DNA from: DATKDF01 sp963752045
Lineage (GTDB): Bacteria > Acidobacteriota > Vicinamibacteria > Vicinamibacterales > SCN-69-37
DNA length: 64,000 nucleotides
NCBI GenBank assembly: GCA_963752045.1
Contig: CAVVWN010000014.1
Location: 868,001-932,000 of the forward strand
Direction: 5' to 3'
Every line of letters starts with the position of its first letter. Position 1 is the stretch's first letter. The notes beneath the pieces are model-generated. The model did no database searches. It saw nothing but the letters and a program-made list of their open reading frames with translations, and had not been told where the DNA came from. Made by a program: the position numbers and the translations under genes. Below are positions 26,932 to 37,167 of the stretch, in pieces.

Positions 26932-27495
26932 CTACGGCCACGGAAAGAGCGAGTCTACCTGGGACGAGAATCCGGGGAGCACCCGGGAATCGAACCGCTT
27001 CCCGCGACCCGCCAGGATCGGGTCGTGGTACCGACCGCGCTCGATCGTTCGTACCTCGATGCATTCCCGGCCCGGATCCAGAATCCAGTATTCCGGCACG
27101 CCGAACCGCTCGAACATGCGCAGCTTTCGCCCACGGTCGTTCGTCGCCGTGCTGGGTGAGATCACCTCGACAGCGACGTCCGGGGGCTCCTCAATCGGCG
27201 CATCCAACTCGACAACGCGCCGCCGCGCCGCGGTGAAGACGACGATGTCCGGCTGCAGCACGTTCGTGCTGTTGAACACGATGTCGATGGGTGACACCAG
27301 GACGAGGCCGCCGTGGCTCGACACGTACGCCCGGAGCCTGTCCTGAAGCTCGAGCATGGCCAGCTGATGGCGCGGAAGCGGAGCGGGGACCACGGACACC
27401 TCGCCGTCGTACAGCTCGTAACGGCGCCCGTCGTCCGGCCAGGTTGCCAGCTCCGCGTACGTGACCTTTGGACGTGAAGTCAGCACGGGGGCCAT
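26932..27495 (-). CDS. Uma2 family endonuclease-like protein (1)
   Basis: 187 residues. The PD-(D/E)XK-type Uma2 pattern is clear: GRRYELYDGEVSVVPAP, LQPDIVVFTAARR, VAVEVISPSTATNDRGRK, then FGVPEYWILDP. Uma2 proteins are predicted restriction-like nucleases that are widely scattered and often multi-copy; their biological role is not settled. A second copy, clearly divergent, is at 57003-57566. Likely expressed with the M1 peptidase downstream. Confidence 0.88.
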   Translation of the reverse strand: MAPVLTSRPKVTYAELATWPDDGRRYELYDGEVSVVPAPLPRHQLAMLELQDRLRAYVSSHGGLVLVSPIDIVFNSTNVLQPDIVVFTAARRRVVELDAPIEEPPDVAVEVISPSTATNDRGRKLRMFERFGVPEYWILDPGRECIEVRTIERGRYHDPILAGRGKRFDSRVLPGFSSQVDSLFPWP

Positions 27496-27653
27496 CGTAG
27501 CATCGTCCGATCACCCTAATCTGCGAACACCGTGCCAGTGCGTTGGAGCCTGTTCCCTGAGCTTGAGTCGACCGGGAGGGCGTCGAATAGCAAGAAGCGA
27601 ACGGCTTCCCCGGCTCCCACGTCGCAGTTCCTGCACTCCTTGACGGCCATGCG

Positions 27654-29513
27654 TCACCCGATCGCGTCGAGCTTCGGCGGCTTCACCAGGTGGAACCCGG
27701 CGGCGTCCTGATACGCCTTGCCCAACGCGATGAGCGCGGCTTCGCCGAACGGCCGCGCGAAAAGCGTGACGTTGGTGGGCTGTCCGTTCGACGCGAAGCC
27801 GTTCGGCAGGTTGAGTGCGGGATAGCACGCCAGGTTGGCCATCGTCGAATGGCGCTGCGCGGGGTTGCCGCCACCACCGCCAGGGCCGCCACGGCCGCGG
27901 CCACCGCCGGCCCCCCGACCCGCAACTTCACCGCCACGGCCCACGACTTCACCTCGCCCGCGCCCCGCCGCCCCGCCGGCGCCACGTCCACCGCCGCGGC
28001 CGCGCCCGGCTCCGCTCGGCGTGCCGCCCGTGTTGTTCGACGCGACGATGTAGGCGTCGAGGCCACGGGTGGCTTCTTCGAGTCGCATCATCATCATCAT
28101 CCGGACGCGCTGGCTCTGCAGGTACTCGACCGCGGGCGTGAGCCAGGCGCTCGCGCGTCCCACGCCGCGCGAGCCCGTCATGCGGCCGGCCCGGCGCATG
28201 TGGTCGAAGAAGGCGGCCGACTCGACGCCGAGCGAGCTGAGGTTCGTCTCGAACTCCGGGACGGCGAGCGGCACGAACGCCGACACGCCCATCGCGCGAA
28301 ACGCGTCGAGCGTCTTCGCCGCATTCGCTTTCGCGTCGTCGTTTGTGAGGCCATCGAACGATTCCTGGATGATGCCCACGCGGAGCCTGCGGATGTCGAG
28401 CCCGGCGTCCCAGTTGAACGGCGCGTCGGACACGCTCATGTCGCGGCCGTCCGGCTTCGCGATGGCCGCCATGACGAGCGCGCAGTCCTCGGCGTAACGG
28501 CAGATCGGGCCGAGCCGGTCCTGCGTCCAGGAGAGCGCCATGCAGCCGTGCCGGCTGATGCGCCCGAACGTCGGCCGCAGGCCGGCCAGCCCGCATCGGG
28601 CCGACGGGCTGAGGATGGACCCGCTCGTTTCGGTGCCGATGGCAAAGCCGACGCAGCCGGCCGCGGTCGCCGACGAGGGCCCTGCCGACGACCCACTCGA
28701 CCCGACTTCAGGATCCCAGGGGCTCTTCGTCTGCCCGCCGAACCAGTTGTCGCCCGAGGCCAACTCACCGGTGGTGAGCTTGGCAATCAGCACGGCGCCG
28801 GCCTCGCGGAGCATTTCGACGACACTTGCGTCGTAGTCGAGCACCTGCGTCTTGAGCGGTTCGGTACCCCACGTCGTCGGATAGCCCTTGACGGCGATGA
28901 TGTCCTTCGCTCCCCAGGGGATGCCGTGGAGCGGCCCGCGATAGCGGCCGGCGGCGATCTCGCGGTCGGCCTCGGCGGCCTGCGCCAGGCCCACTTCGTC
29001 CATGAACGTCACGACGTTGTTGAGCGCGCCGTTGTAGCGGTGCAGGCGGTCGATGTACATCCGCGTCAGCTCGACCGCCGACACGCGCCGCGTGCGAACG
29101 AGCTCGGCGAGGTGACGCACCGGCCAGAAGGCGACGTCTTCCAGATTCGACGGGCGCTGCACGCCCGGCGCGCGGCTCATGCGGAACGGTCTGGCGGTCT
29201 TGTCGACCTCGATGCCCGGCACGATCGAGCTGAAGTGGAACGGCGGCGAGACGTCGTTGGGAATCTCGAGCTGCCGGATCGCCTCGAAGCGCGCGAGGTT
29301 CTGGTTCGCGCCGTTGACCATCGCCTCGGCCTCCTGGTCGGTGGCCTCGATGCCGGCAAGCCGGAGCGCGTCCCGCACCATGGCCAGCGTCAGGCGCTCG
29401 GCATTGGCGTCCTGCATGCGCGCCCAGAGCACGCCGGGCACGAGGGTCGAGCCGAGCCCGACCGTGGCGAAGTGGGTCATGAACCGGCGACGGGTTTCGT
29501 CGAGTGTCGGCAT
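27654..29513 (-). CDS. Amidase signature family enzyme with RG-rich insertion
   Basis: 619 residues with a Tat-like N-terminus (RRRFMTHFATVGLGSTLVPG). The amidase-signature triad is present: lysine in HGIPWGAKDII, cis-serine in VGSSGSSAGPSSA and the catalytic serine in GTETSGSILSPS. A 60-residue glycine/arginine-rich insertion (about residues 492-553, RGRGGGRGAGG type) interrupts the C-terminal part between ASNNTGGTPSGAG and QRHSTMANLACYPALNLP. The core on both sides is well conserved, so the enzyme may still fold. Substrate is unknown; the Tat signal suggests a periplasmic site. Confidence 0.88.
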   Translation of the reverse strand: MPTLDETRRRFMTHFATVGLGSTLVPGVLWARMQDANAERLTLAMVRDALRLAGIEATDQEAEAMVNGANQNLARFEAIRQLEIPNDVSPPFHFSSIVPGIEVDKTARPFRMSRAPGVQRPSNLEDVAFWPVRHLAELVRTRRVSAVELTRMYIDRLHRYNGALNNVVTFMDEVGLAQAAEADREIAAGRYRGPLHGIPWGAKDIIAVKGYPTTWGTEPLKTQVLDYDASVVEMLREAGAVLIAKLTTGELASGDNWFGGQTKSPWDPEVGSSGSSAGPSSATAAGCVGFAIGTETSGSILSPSARCGLAGLRPTFGRISRHGCMALSWTQDRLGPICRYAEDCALVMAAIAKPDGRDMSVSDAPFNWDAGLDIRRLRVGIIQESFDGLTNDDAKANAAKTLDAFRAMGVSAFVPLAVPEFETNLSSLGVESAAFFDHMRRAGRMTGSRGVGRASAWLTPAVEYLQSQRVRMMMMMRLEEATRGLDAYIVASNNTGGTPSGAGRGRGGGRGAGGAAGRGRGEVVGRGGEVAGRGAGGGRGRGGPGGGGGNPAQRHSTMANLACYPALNLPNGFASNGQPTNVTLFARPFGEAALIALGKAYQDAAGFHLVKPPKLDAIG

Positions 29514-29565
29514 GGGACGCGCGCCTCCTCGTATCCGTGTGTGGAAACGAGGGCATTCTACGGGA

Positions 29566-29715
29566 TCAGAAGCTCATGCGCAGACCGAGGTCGGCCGGCC
29601 GGGTCGCGACCAGCGGCGCAAGGTGCAACCCGACGAGATTGAGGTTGCCGTCCTCGAGCGACGTCCGCAGGCCGAAGTCGGCGAGCACGGCGAGGCCCAC
29701 CCGCAGGCGCCGCAA
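29566..29715 (-). pseudogene. Possible C-terminal outer-membrane barrel remnant
   Basis: The minus-strand reading RRLRVGLAVLADFGLR...LVATRPADLGLRMSF ends in an aromatic residue after alternating hydrophobic strands, as outer-membrane barrels do. It has no upstream portion: the sequence before 29715 (minus direction) is not coherent. It may be a leftover of a beta-barrel gene in the 303-base gap between the amidase (29513) and the DinB fragment; the rest of that gap shows nothing I can support. Confidence 0.3.
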
Positions 29716-29816
29716 CGGTGACTTGAAGCGAGAGCGGCGAGCTGATGGTAGTCCTGCAGTTGCGATGGACGATGCAGTAAGGCGCCCGGAGGCTGACGGG
29801 ACGACCCCTGGCGTCC

Positions 29817-30222
29817 TTACGACGATCCCCCGAGGATCAGCTGCGTCAGCGCGGGCACGCGCCCGAGCAACCGCGCGTAGAGCGCGAGCTGGCCGCGATG
29901 GTACTCCTCGTGCGCCACGCCGTGGCTCATCCATGACAGGCGCGTGGCCGGCTCGCCGTTGAACTGCGTGATCTGCTGCAGCATCAGCATCTCGCCGGCA
30001 TCTCTGAGCTTCGCGACGCCGTCTTCGAGCGTGCCGCCGAGCAGGTTGAGGAGCGTCGCCTTGTCCTGACCCTGGTCGAGGTCGCTGGCGTACTCCTTGA
30101 GGAACTCCGGGTACGACTGTCGCGTGAAGTTACCGCCAGGGTGGCTGAGCTCGCCGGCCATCACCCTGCTGGCTTCGACGATGTGCCTGGCCAGCTCGGC
30201 GACCGAGCGTGTTTCGGGTGCC
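29817..30222 (-). pseudogene. Truncated DinB gene copy
   Basis: Encodes the last roughly 130 residues of a DinB-family protein (SVAELARHIVEASRVMAGEL through HGVAHEEYHRGQLALYARLL), about 96 percent identical at DNA level to the complete gene at 41266-41772. The segment 29835-30220 aligns with 41278-41663, offset by 11443 with no gap. The first 35 or so residues are missing: the similarity stops at 30220, where a flippase remnant begins. The conserved metal-binding histidine region HEEYHRGQ is retained. Confidence 0.85.
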
Positions 30223-30470
30223 GGCCATGGCCGGAGAACTCGGCCGCGTGCTTCTGTGTCGAATCGTGCGCCCCGAAGACAGCGATCTGCGCGCCGATGG
30301 CATGAACGGCATAGAGTTGCGCGAAGATGCCGAGCGCGGCCGTGCCCATCTGTCCCGCGATGAGGAAGGTGGTGGCTGCTCCGACGCCGACCGTGACACC
30401 CAGCGCGGCGTAGTTCCAAGCCGCATCTGCCGCCAGCCGGCCACAAACAGCCGCGACGGAGCCGCCAGGC
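30222..30470 (-). pseudogene. Flippase (oligosaccharide exporter) N-terminal remnant
   Basis: On the minus strand one frame reads AADAAWNYAALGVTVGVGAA, TTFLIAGQMGTAALGIFAQL and YAVHAIGAQIAVFGAHDSTQ in succession, the N-terminal helices of Wzx-like flippases. After about 80 residues the pattern stops exactly where the DinB copy starts. No good start codon precedes it in frame, and the frame runs back to the ndvB-type stop (30483). It was probably an exporter gene downstream of the glucan synthase, cut by the DinB duplication. Confidence 0.6.
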
Positions 30471-30482
30471 GGGCAGCGCGAG

Positions 30483-31960
30483 CTACAGAATGACCCTCAC
30501 GTCGTGCACCCGGCCGTCATCCACGAGGGGAATGGCCAGGTGGTCGGTGGCCACCCCATCGAGCGTCGCCTCGCGCACGCCGCGGCACCGCCGATCCGGG
30601 TTCGTCACCGTGATGTCGTACCGCGTCCCGCCAAACCGCCAGGCGATCTGATACTCGGGCCACGCCGACGGGATGCAGGGATCGACGGCGAAGGTGGTTC
30701 CGGCGCGGCGCAGGCCGAGAATGCTCTCGACACCAGCGCGATACATCCAGCCGGCCGACCCGGTGTACCAGCTCCAGCCCCCGCGGCCCCGATGGGCCGG
30801 ATGACTGGTGACATCGCCGGCCAGGACGTACGGCTCGATCCGATAGCGGGCCGCATCGGCCGCGTGCCGCGCGTGATTCACGGGGTTGAGCATGTGAAAC
30901 ACTTCGGCCGCCTCGTCGCCGCTTCCCAGACGGGCCAAGGCCATGACGATCCACGCGGCGGCGTGCGTGTACTGACCGCCATTTTCGCGGACCCCCGGCG
31001 GATAACCCTTGATGTAACCCGGCTCCTGCGCCGACCAGTCGAATGGTGGATGGAGCAGCAGCACGACCTGCGCCCCGCGGGACAGCAGGAAGGTCCGCAC
31101 GCCGTCCATCGCCCGCTCGGCCAGCCGCTGCGGAGCCGCACCAGACAGCACGGCCCACGACTGCGCGATCGAGTCGATCCGGCACTCGTCGTTCTGTGCC
31201 GAGCCGAGCGGCGTGCCATCGTCGTAGTACCCGCGGCGGTACCACTCGCCGTCCCAGGCGTGGCCGAGCGCAGCCGCGAGGCGCACGGCCTCCTGGCGGT
31301 ACCGATCGCCGCGGTCGCCGCTGCCGCGTCCGTCGCAGATGGGCGCAAACGCCGTCAGCACTGAATACAGGAAGAACCCGAGCCACGTGCTCTCGCCTCG
31401 ACCCTCGATGCCCACGCGGTTCATGCCGTCATTCCAGTCGCCGCTGCCGAAGAGCGGCAGCCCATGGGAGCCAGCCGTCAGGCCTTTGTCGACCGCGCGG
31501 ACACAGTGCTCGAACAGCGTGCCCTCCTCGGCGGATACCACGGGCTGCCCGTAGGCCTCCTGCTCGCCTGGCTGCAGCGGGGGCCCGTCGAGAAACGGGA
31601 TGCGCTCGTCCAGCACGCCGGTGTCGCCCGTCGCGGCGACGTACTCCGCGACGACGAACGGCAGCCACAGCAGGTCGTCCGAGCAGCGCGATCGCAGTCC
31701 ACGGCCGCTCGGCTCGTGCCACCAGTGCTGAACGTCTCCTTCCCGGAACTGCCGGCCGGCGGCTCTGAGAACGTGCGCGCGCGCCAGGTCGGGACGGGCA
31801 AAAGACAGCGCCATGACGTCCTGCAGTTGATCGCGAAACCCGTACGCGCCACCCGGCTGGTAGTACCCGCCCCGCGCCCACAGTCGACAGCTCACCGTCT
31901 GATAGAGCAGCCACCGGTTCACCAGGATGTCGAAGGAATCGTCGGGCGTGCGCACCTCGA
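30483..31960 (-). CDS. ndvB segment: GH94 catalytic module
   Basis: An undisturbed frame of about 490 residues forming the C-terminal GH94 (alpha/alpha)6 module: WLLYQTVSCRLWARGGYYQPG, GAYGFRDQLQDVMAL, CSDDLLWLPFVVAEY, GLPLFGSGDWNDGMNRVG, then PPGVRENGGQYTHAAAW and RGRGGWSWYTGSAGWMYR. The catalytic acid region (GSGDWNDGMN) and phosphate-site loop are intact. In NdvB this module trims the linear glucan by phosphorolysis. Confidence 0.85.
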
Positions 31961-32700
31961 TAGCGTCCGAGCGTCCTGTTCCAGCCGGTCTCCACCTTTT
32001 CCAACGCGACGGCGGCGGCCTCAACCCGGCCATGGCGCCGAATCAACTCCCGCGCCGCCTCCTCGCCCGCAGCCTGACCAAGCAGCAACACGACGCTGTG
32101 TGAATCGCCCGGGGCGAGTGCCACCTCCACATGAAGGACCGCACAGGGGTCGAGTCCCGCACCGAAGCGAGCCGGAAGCTCCGGGGCCTGCATCCCCTCC
32201 GGCATCGACAGCGTGCCGCCGCGCCCGATGAACAGTCCTCGATCGCCGGTCGCGGAGCGCACAGGGTCGCTCACGTGGGCGAATGCGACCCGGTCCGCGA
32301 ACTCCGTGTTGTAGGCGTTGGTCGCGAAGATGGCTCCCGTGGCCTCGTCGAGCCGGGTCGTCACGTGGACGCCCTGGTCTTCGCGGGGCGGACCGAGCAC
32401 CCAGTCGTTGTAGGCCACGAGACTGAGGCGCCTCGACGCCGGTCCCGCGTTGACGAGCGTCAGGATCGAGAACTTCACGGCATCGGACGCGTCGACGAAC
32501 ACCTCGAGGTCGTGCTCGATGCCGCGGTGGGCGCGGCTGAAGCGCGTGACGCCGGCCGAATGGCGGATGACGGTGCGGCCGCTCGTCCGGTCGCGCCGGA
32601 CCGGTCCGGGCGTCGGGGACCAGATTTCGCCAGACTCGTCGTCTCGAATGAACCACGCTTCGGCCGTCGGATCGGCCACCGGGTCGTTGGCGAACGAGCG
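31960..32700 (-). CDS. ndvB segment: GH94 N-terminal beta-supersandwich
   Basis: One frame, about 245 residues, with WFIRDDESGEIWSPTPGPVR, HSAGVTRFSRAHRGIEHDLE and LSLVAYNDWVLGPPREDQGV, the super-sandwich domain that precedes a GH94 catalytic module. A frame change near 31960 separates it from that module and one near 32700 from the preceding linker. Confidence 0.8.
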
Positions 32701-33109
32701 TCAGGCGGTTCTCGCGGCTGTTCTCCGCCCATGTGTGCGACGAGCCCGAGGCGGTCACGATCGTGCCGAAGCCGGGGTTGGTGATGACGTTCGCCCACGG
32801 GGCCGGCGTCTCCTCTTCGCCTTCGAGGACGATGACATAGGCGCGCCCGTCTTCGGCAAAGCCTCCCAGGTCGTTGGAGAGCGTGAGCGGGGGCACCGAA
32901 GCCGGCTCGTCGATCGGCGGCGGGTCTGGCCTGCCGGCGCCCGGCGGCCGCACCCCTGCTTCGAGTGGCAGCAGCGGCAGCGCCTCCGCGTACGGTCGAT
33001 CGAGCTGCAGACGCAGGTCGCCGCGGTCGCCGCCCAGGATGGCGCGCGCGACGCTTTGCAGGAGTGTGCGCTCGGCGCTGGTGATGTCGATCGCCGCGCA
33101 AGAGATAGG

Positions 33110-34375
33110 CGCCAGCCGCCCGCTGCCGCCAGGCCCTCCACGGGCCCGCGTCGAGCAGCGAGGTGAGGTGCGTCTGCGTATCAGCCAGGTAACCGGCTGG
33201 TTGCTCGTTGATGATGACCACGTCGGCGCGAAGCCCTTTCAGGCGCCAGTACTCCTGCGCCTGCAGGACCTGCCGGACGAGCGGCAACGCGTTGGCGCCG
33301 ACGACGTGGACGAGCAGGATCGGCAGATCGCCCGAGATGCTGTGCCGCCAGAGTCCGGGCTGACCGAGATGGTTCGCTGCGAGCACTTCTCGAGGCGCGC
33401 GGAGCGATCCGTCGAGACCGAGCACGCGCGACGCCAGCCGCTCGAAGAGCAGCGCATCGTCGCTGGAGATGGCCAGGTGATGCAGCGCGCTCTGGGCGTG
33501 CCCGAGTGCCAGGGCGAACGCGCGCATGGCGGCACTGGGGTCCCGGTACTTGCTGCGCGAGCGCGTGCGCGGCGTCGCGATCGGCGGCGACGCCGGTCGC
33601 GAGCGACAGCCGCACGGTGGCGCCTGGCGCGAGTCGGATCCGCTGGCGCAGACTCAGGATGGGGTCGAGCACGACGCCGGTCGTGCCCGACAACCTGCGG
33701 CCGTCGAGCGCCGCGGGAGCCCGGGCGTCGCGCCCGCGGCCGAGGAACTGCGCCCGGTCCGTTTCCCACTCGATGGGGCCCTGCGTCCGGCCTTCCAGAC
33801 TCAGGACGTGCACGGCCCAGGCCGGCGTCCTCGCCGGGGTCTCGTGGCCGGCGGCGGCAGAGCAGCGCCGAGCTGGCCGGCGCGTACTCGGTTTCGAGAA
33901 ACAGCTTGCCGAACGCCGGGTGCGCCAGGTCGGCCGCCGGCGCCGCCAGCGCGATCTCGACGTAGCTCGTCACGTCGAGCTCGCGTATGCGCGGGCCCTG
34001 ATTGGTGATCGCGAGCCGCCGCACTTCGACGTCGTCTTCGGTCGAGACGGTGATGTCGAGCTGGCTGACGATCGTCCCGTCGCGGCGGCGAATCGTCGCG
34101 CGGTCGGGACGAAACGTCACGAGGTAGTCGTCCGGCTCGGCGGCCGTCGGCTGATAGGTCGCCGACCATACGTCGCCGCTCCACACGTCGCGGAGGTAGA
34201 TGAACAGGCTGCCGGGATCGAGCGTGACATCGCGGCGCGATCGGGTGACCGCCATGCCGTCACGCATGAGGCTGCCGCCGCCGGCATTCGTGACGACGGA
34301 CACGAGCCTGCCGTTCGAGAGGAACTGCGCGTGCGGGAACACCGTGTGCGGCGTGCGATAGCGGCGCACCGGGCA
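33110..34375 (-). CDS. ndvB segment: first GH94-like beta domain and linker
   Basis: Three consecutive frames (changes near 33850 and 33540) encode RTPHTVFPHAQFLSNGRLVS, VSVVTNAGGGS, VTLDPGSLFIYLRDVWSGDV, then QFLGRGRDARAPAALDG and DPILSLRQRIRLAPGATVRL, and finally FERLASRVLGLDGSLRAPRE with LWRHSISGDLPILLVHV. This is the first beta-supersandwich plus linker helix region of NdvB proteins. Confidence 0.75.
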
Positions 34376-34524
34376 GCGGCGGCGGCGCCGTCACCCGCAC
34401 GTCGTCGGCGAGCGGACGCGCCACGGCGGGCACCTCGCGCGGCACGCCGTTCCTGCAGCAGCAGTTCGGTTGCCTGCACGCGCGAGTCCGCGTGGAAACG
34501 CTCGACCATGCGATCGCCCAGCGA

Positions 34525-36080
34525 GCGCGTGGGCCAGGGCGACGAGCGTCATGCCCTGGTGGTGCGCCATGCAGGTGCGGACCACGATTGGATTGGCGGT
34601 GTCGGCCAGCCCGACGCCGGCGTCCTGCCCGCGATCCGTGTAGTCGATCGCGTCGAAGAACCCGTACTCGCTTTCGAGGCCGAGCGCCGCGAGCCGTCGC
34701 AGGTTGCCCGTGCTCCGTGCCGGAAACAGCATGGCCGCAAGCGCGCTGGCATACGGGGCGACGACCAGCTCGTCACCCAGGCCCCGCTTCAGACCCAGTC
34801 CGGGAACGCCGAACGCCTTGTACTGATACGTGTCGTGCCGATCGACTGCGCTATAGGCGGATTCGGAGATGCCCCAGGGCACGCCGAGCTTCGCGCCGTA
34901 GTCGATCTGGTGTTCGACGGCCATCCGGCACGACTCGTCGAGCAGGGTCCCCGCATAGGTGCGCGTCACGAGCAGCGGCATCAGGTACTCGAACAGCGTG
35001 GCGCCCCACGACAGAAGGACCGGGGCTCCGTGGACGGCCGTCACCGAGCGCCCCAGATGGAACCAGTGCGATTCGGGCACATCGCCCTTGCTGATGGCGA
35101 GAAGGCTCGCGAGGCGCGCTTCGGAAGCCAGCAGGTCGTACCGCGCCGCATCGAGGCGGCCATCTCCGTCGGCGTCCGCCAGACGGTAACCGACGGCGAA
35201 CAGTTGACGCCGTGCGTCGTAGAGGTGCCGGAAGTCCATCGCGTCAAAGAGCGCGCCGGCGCGGGCCGCCAGAGCGCGCAGCGCGGCGGCAGTGTCATCC
35301 GCGATGGGCCCGACCGAGGCCAGCCGTGGCAGGCCCGCGGCGAGGGTGACGAGCGCACCTGCCAGGTTGCCGCTGTCCACCGTGGACACGTACGCGGGGT
35401 GGAGCGGTGCGAGCGTGGTGGTGTCGTACCAGTTGAGCAGGTGCCCCTCGAAGCGTTCCAGGCCCTCGACCGTCGAGAGTGTTGCGTCAATCCGCCGAGC
35501 CAGGTCGTCGACGGTAATAAAGCCAAGGTCGTGCGCGGACAAGGTGGCGAGGAGCCCCATGGCGATGTTGGTTGGCGACGTCCGATTCGCCACGCGCAGG
35601 TCTGGCATCAGCTGAACGTTGTCGGGCGGCAGCGCGTGAACGTCGGGCCCGACGAACGTGTCGAAGTAGTGCCAGGTCTTCTTCGCCACGGCCGTGAGAA
35701 ATGCTCGGTCGTCGGCACTGAGGACCTCGCGTCGCGACCGTGCCGGACGGCTCAGCAGAAATGCCACCGCCGGCGCGGCCGCCCACAGGCCCACGAGCGG
35801 AAGCGCGGAGGGGATGGCCGGCGGATTGACCGCGGCGACGGCTGCGAGGACGCCGGCCGCGAAGATGGGGCTCGCCAGCATGTTCCTGGCGAACGCGCCG
35901 AAGCGCGGGGGGCCGGCGCGGTGGGCGGTGGCGGCGGCGGTCTCCCATTCGAGAAGATGCGTCCGCGTGAGTCCGACGCGGACCAGCGTCACGACGATCG
36001 CGTGCAGCCTTTCGCAGGCCTCGTTGGCGAGAAAGGTGGCCTGCAGCGCCGTGCGCGCAACTGCCGTACCGGAGATCGTC
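34525..36080 (-). CDS. ndvB segment: glycoamylase-like domain
   Basis: The longest frame inside the middle of the locus, about 515 residues. It begins in membrane segments (FLANEACERLHAIVVTLVRV, PSALPLVGLWAAAPAVAFLL), then the glycoamylase domain: AKKTWHYFDTFVGPDVHALP, NRTSPTNIAMGLLATLSAHD, HLLNWYDTTTLAPLHPAYVS, VPWGISESAYSAVDRHDTYQ and VVRTCMAHHQGMTLVALAHA. These motifs are nearly invariant in NdvB-type proteins. Confidence 0.85.
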
Positions 36081-36169
36081 GAACGCGGCACGCCACAGGG
36101 CCCGGTGCCCCGCGGCGCTGATCATGCCGACGAGCGCGTTGCCAACCGGGAACGCCAGCGCCCCCAGCG

Positions 36170-36835
36170 CCGATCGCCGTCCACGTGATCGGCGAGCCAG
36201 GCAGCACGGTCCACCCGGCCAGGAGGAGCGCCACCGTCGCCGGGGCCATGAGACTGCGGCGCAGGTTGTCGAAGATCTTCCACCGCGCCATGAGCGGCAG
36301 ACGGTTGCGCCGCCAGCCGGAGCGAGTCGGCACGACGGGCAGGAGCCACCAGAGAATCTGCCAATCGCCGCGCACCCACCGGTGCTGACGCCGCGCGTGT
36401 GCAAGCACGCTCGACGGGTAGTCGTCGACGACCTCCACGTCGGTGACGAGCGCCGTGCGCGCATACAGCCCTTCGAACAGGTCGTGCGACAGGAGCGTGT
36501 TCTCGGGCACGCGGTCGCCGACCGCGGCGACGAACGCGTCCACGTCATACAGCCCCTTGCCCGTGAAGATGCCCTCGTCGAAGAGGTCCTGATACGTATC
36601 GGACACCGCGGTCGTGTAGGGGTCCACGCCGGTGTGGCCGGCGTAGAGTCGGGCGAAGAGCGATCCAGCCGCGCTGGCCATCGTGACGCTCACGCGCGGC
36701 TGCAGGATGGCGTAGCCCTCTGTGACCCGATCGGCTTGCGCGTCGAACCTCGGCCGGTTGAGCGGGTGGGCGATGATGCCAATGAGCGACTTCGCCGCAT
36801 CGCGGGGAAGTCGCGTGTCCGTAGTCGAGCGTCAG
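36170..36835 (-). CDS. ndvB segment: GT84 glucosyltransferase C-part
   Basis: One frame reading TRLPRDAAKSLIGIIAHPLN, DPYTTAVSDTYQDLFDEGIF, KGLYDVDAFVAAVGDRVPEN, VEVVDDYPSSVLAHARRQHR and WVRGDWQILWWLLP. The QxxRW-like R-Q-H-R-W-V-R-G-D-W-Q processive glycosyltransferase signature is present. It is flanked by frame changes near 36835 and 36170. Confidence 0.8.
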
Positions 36836-37167
36836 GCAGTAGCGCACGGCGGGCAGGACGTCCAGCTCACCGACCTGCGTCGTGAAGGTCGTGTTCGTCC
36901 GCGCCTCGCAGCAGCCGATTGAACTCGTCGATCTTTCCGCGCTTGCGTTCCCAGCCCATCCAGACACGCTCGCGGGGATTCCAGCGCCGCTCACGATGAA
37001 ACAGGAAGAACCGATCGGCGTGCCCGGGACCGAACCGGAGATTCAGGTCCAGGATCCCATCGCAGGCCGCCGACAGGATCGGGCCGTCTTCGCTCTCGGA
37101 CTGTGAAGGCGCGTCGACGAAATCGCTCAGGATCGCGAAGTGAATGTGCGGGTCGAGATTGCCGTAG

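Noticed and set aside
26971..27005. tRNA-like GGGAATCGAACC stretch
   Set aside because: It lies within the coding frame of Uma2 copy 1, and I could not pair acceptor or anticodon stems around it.
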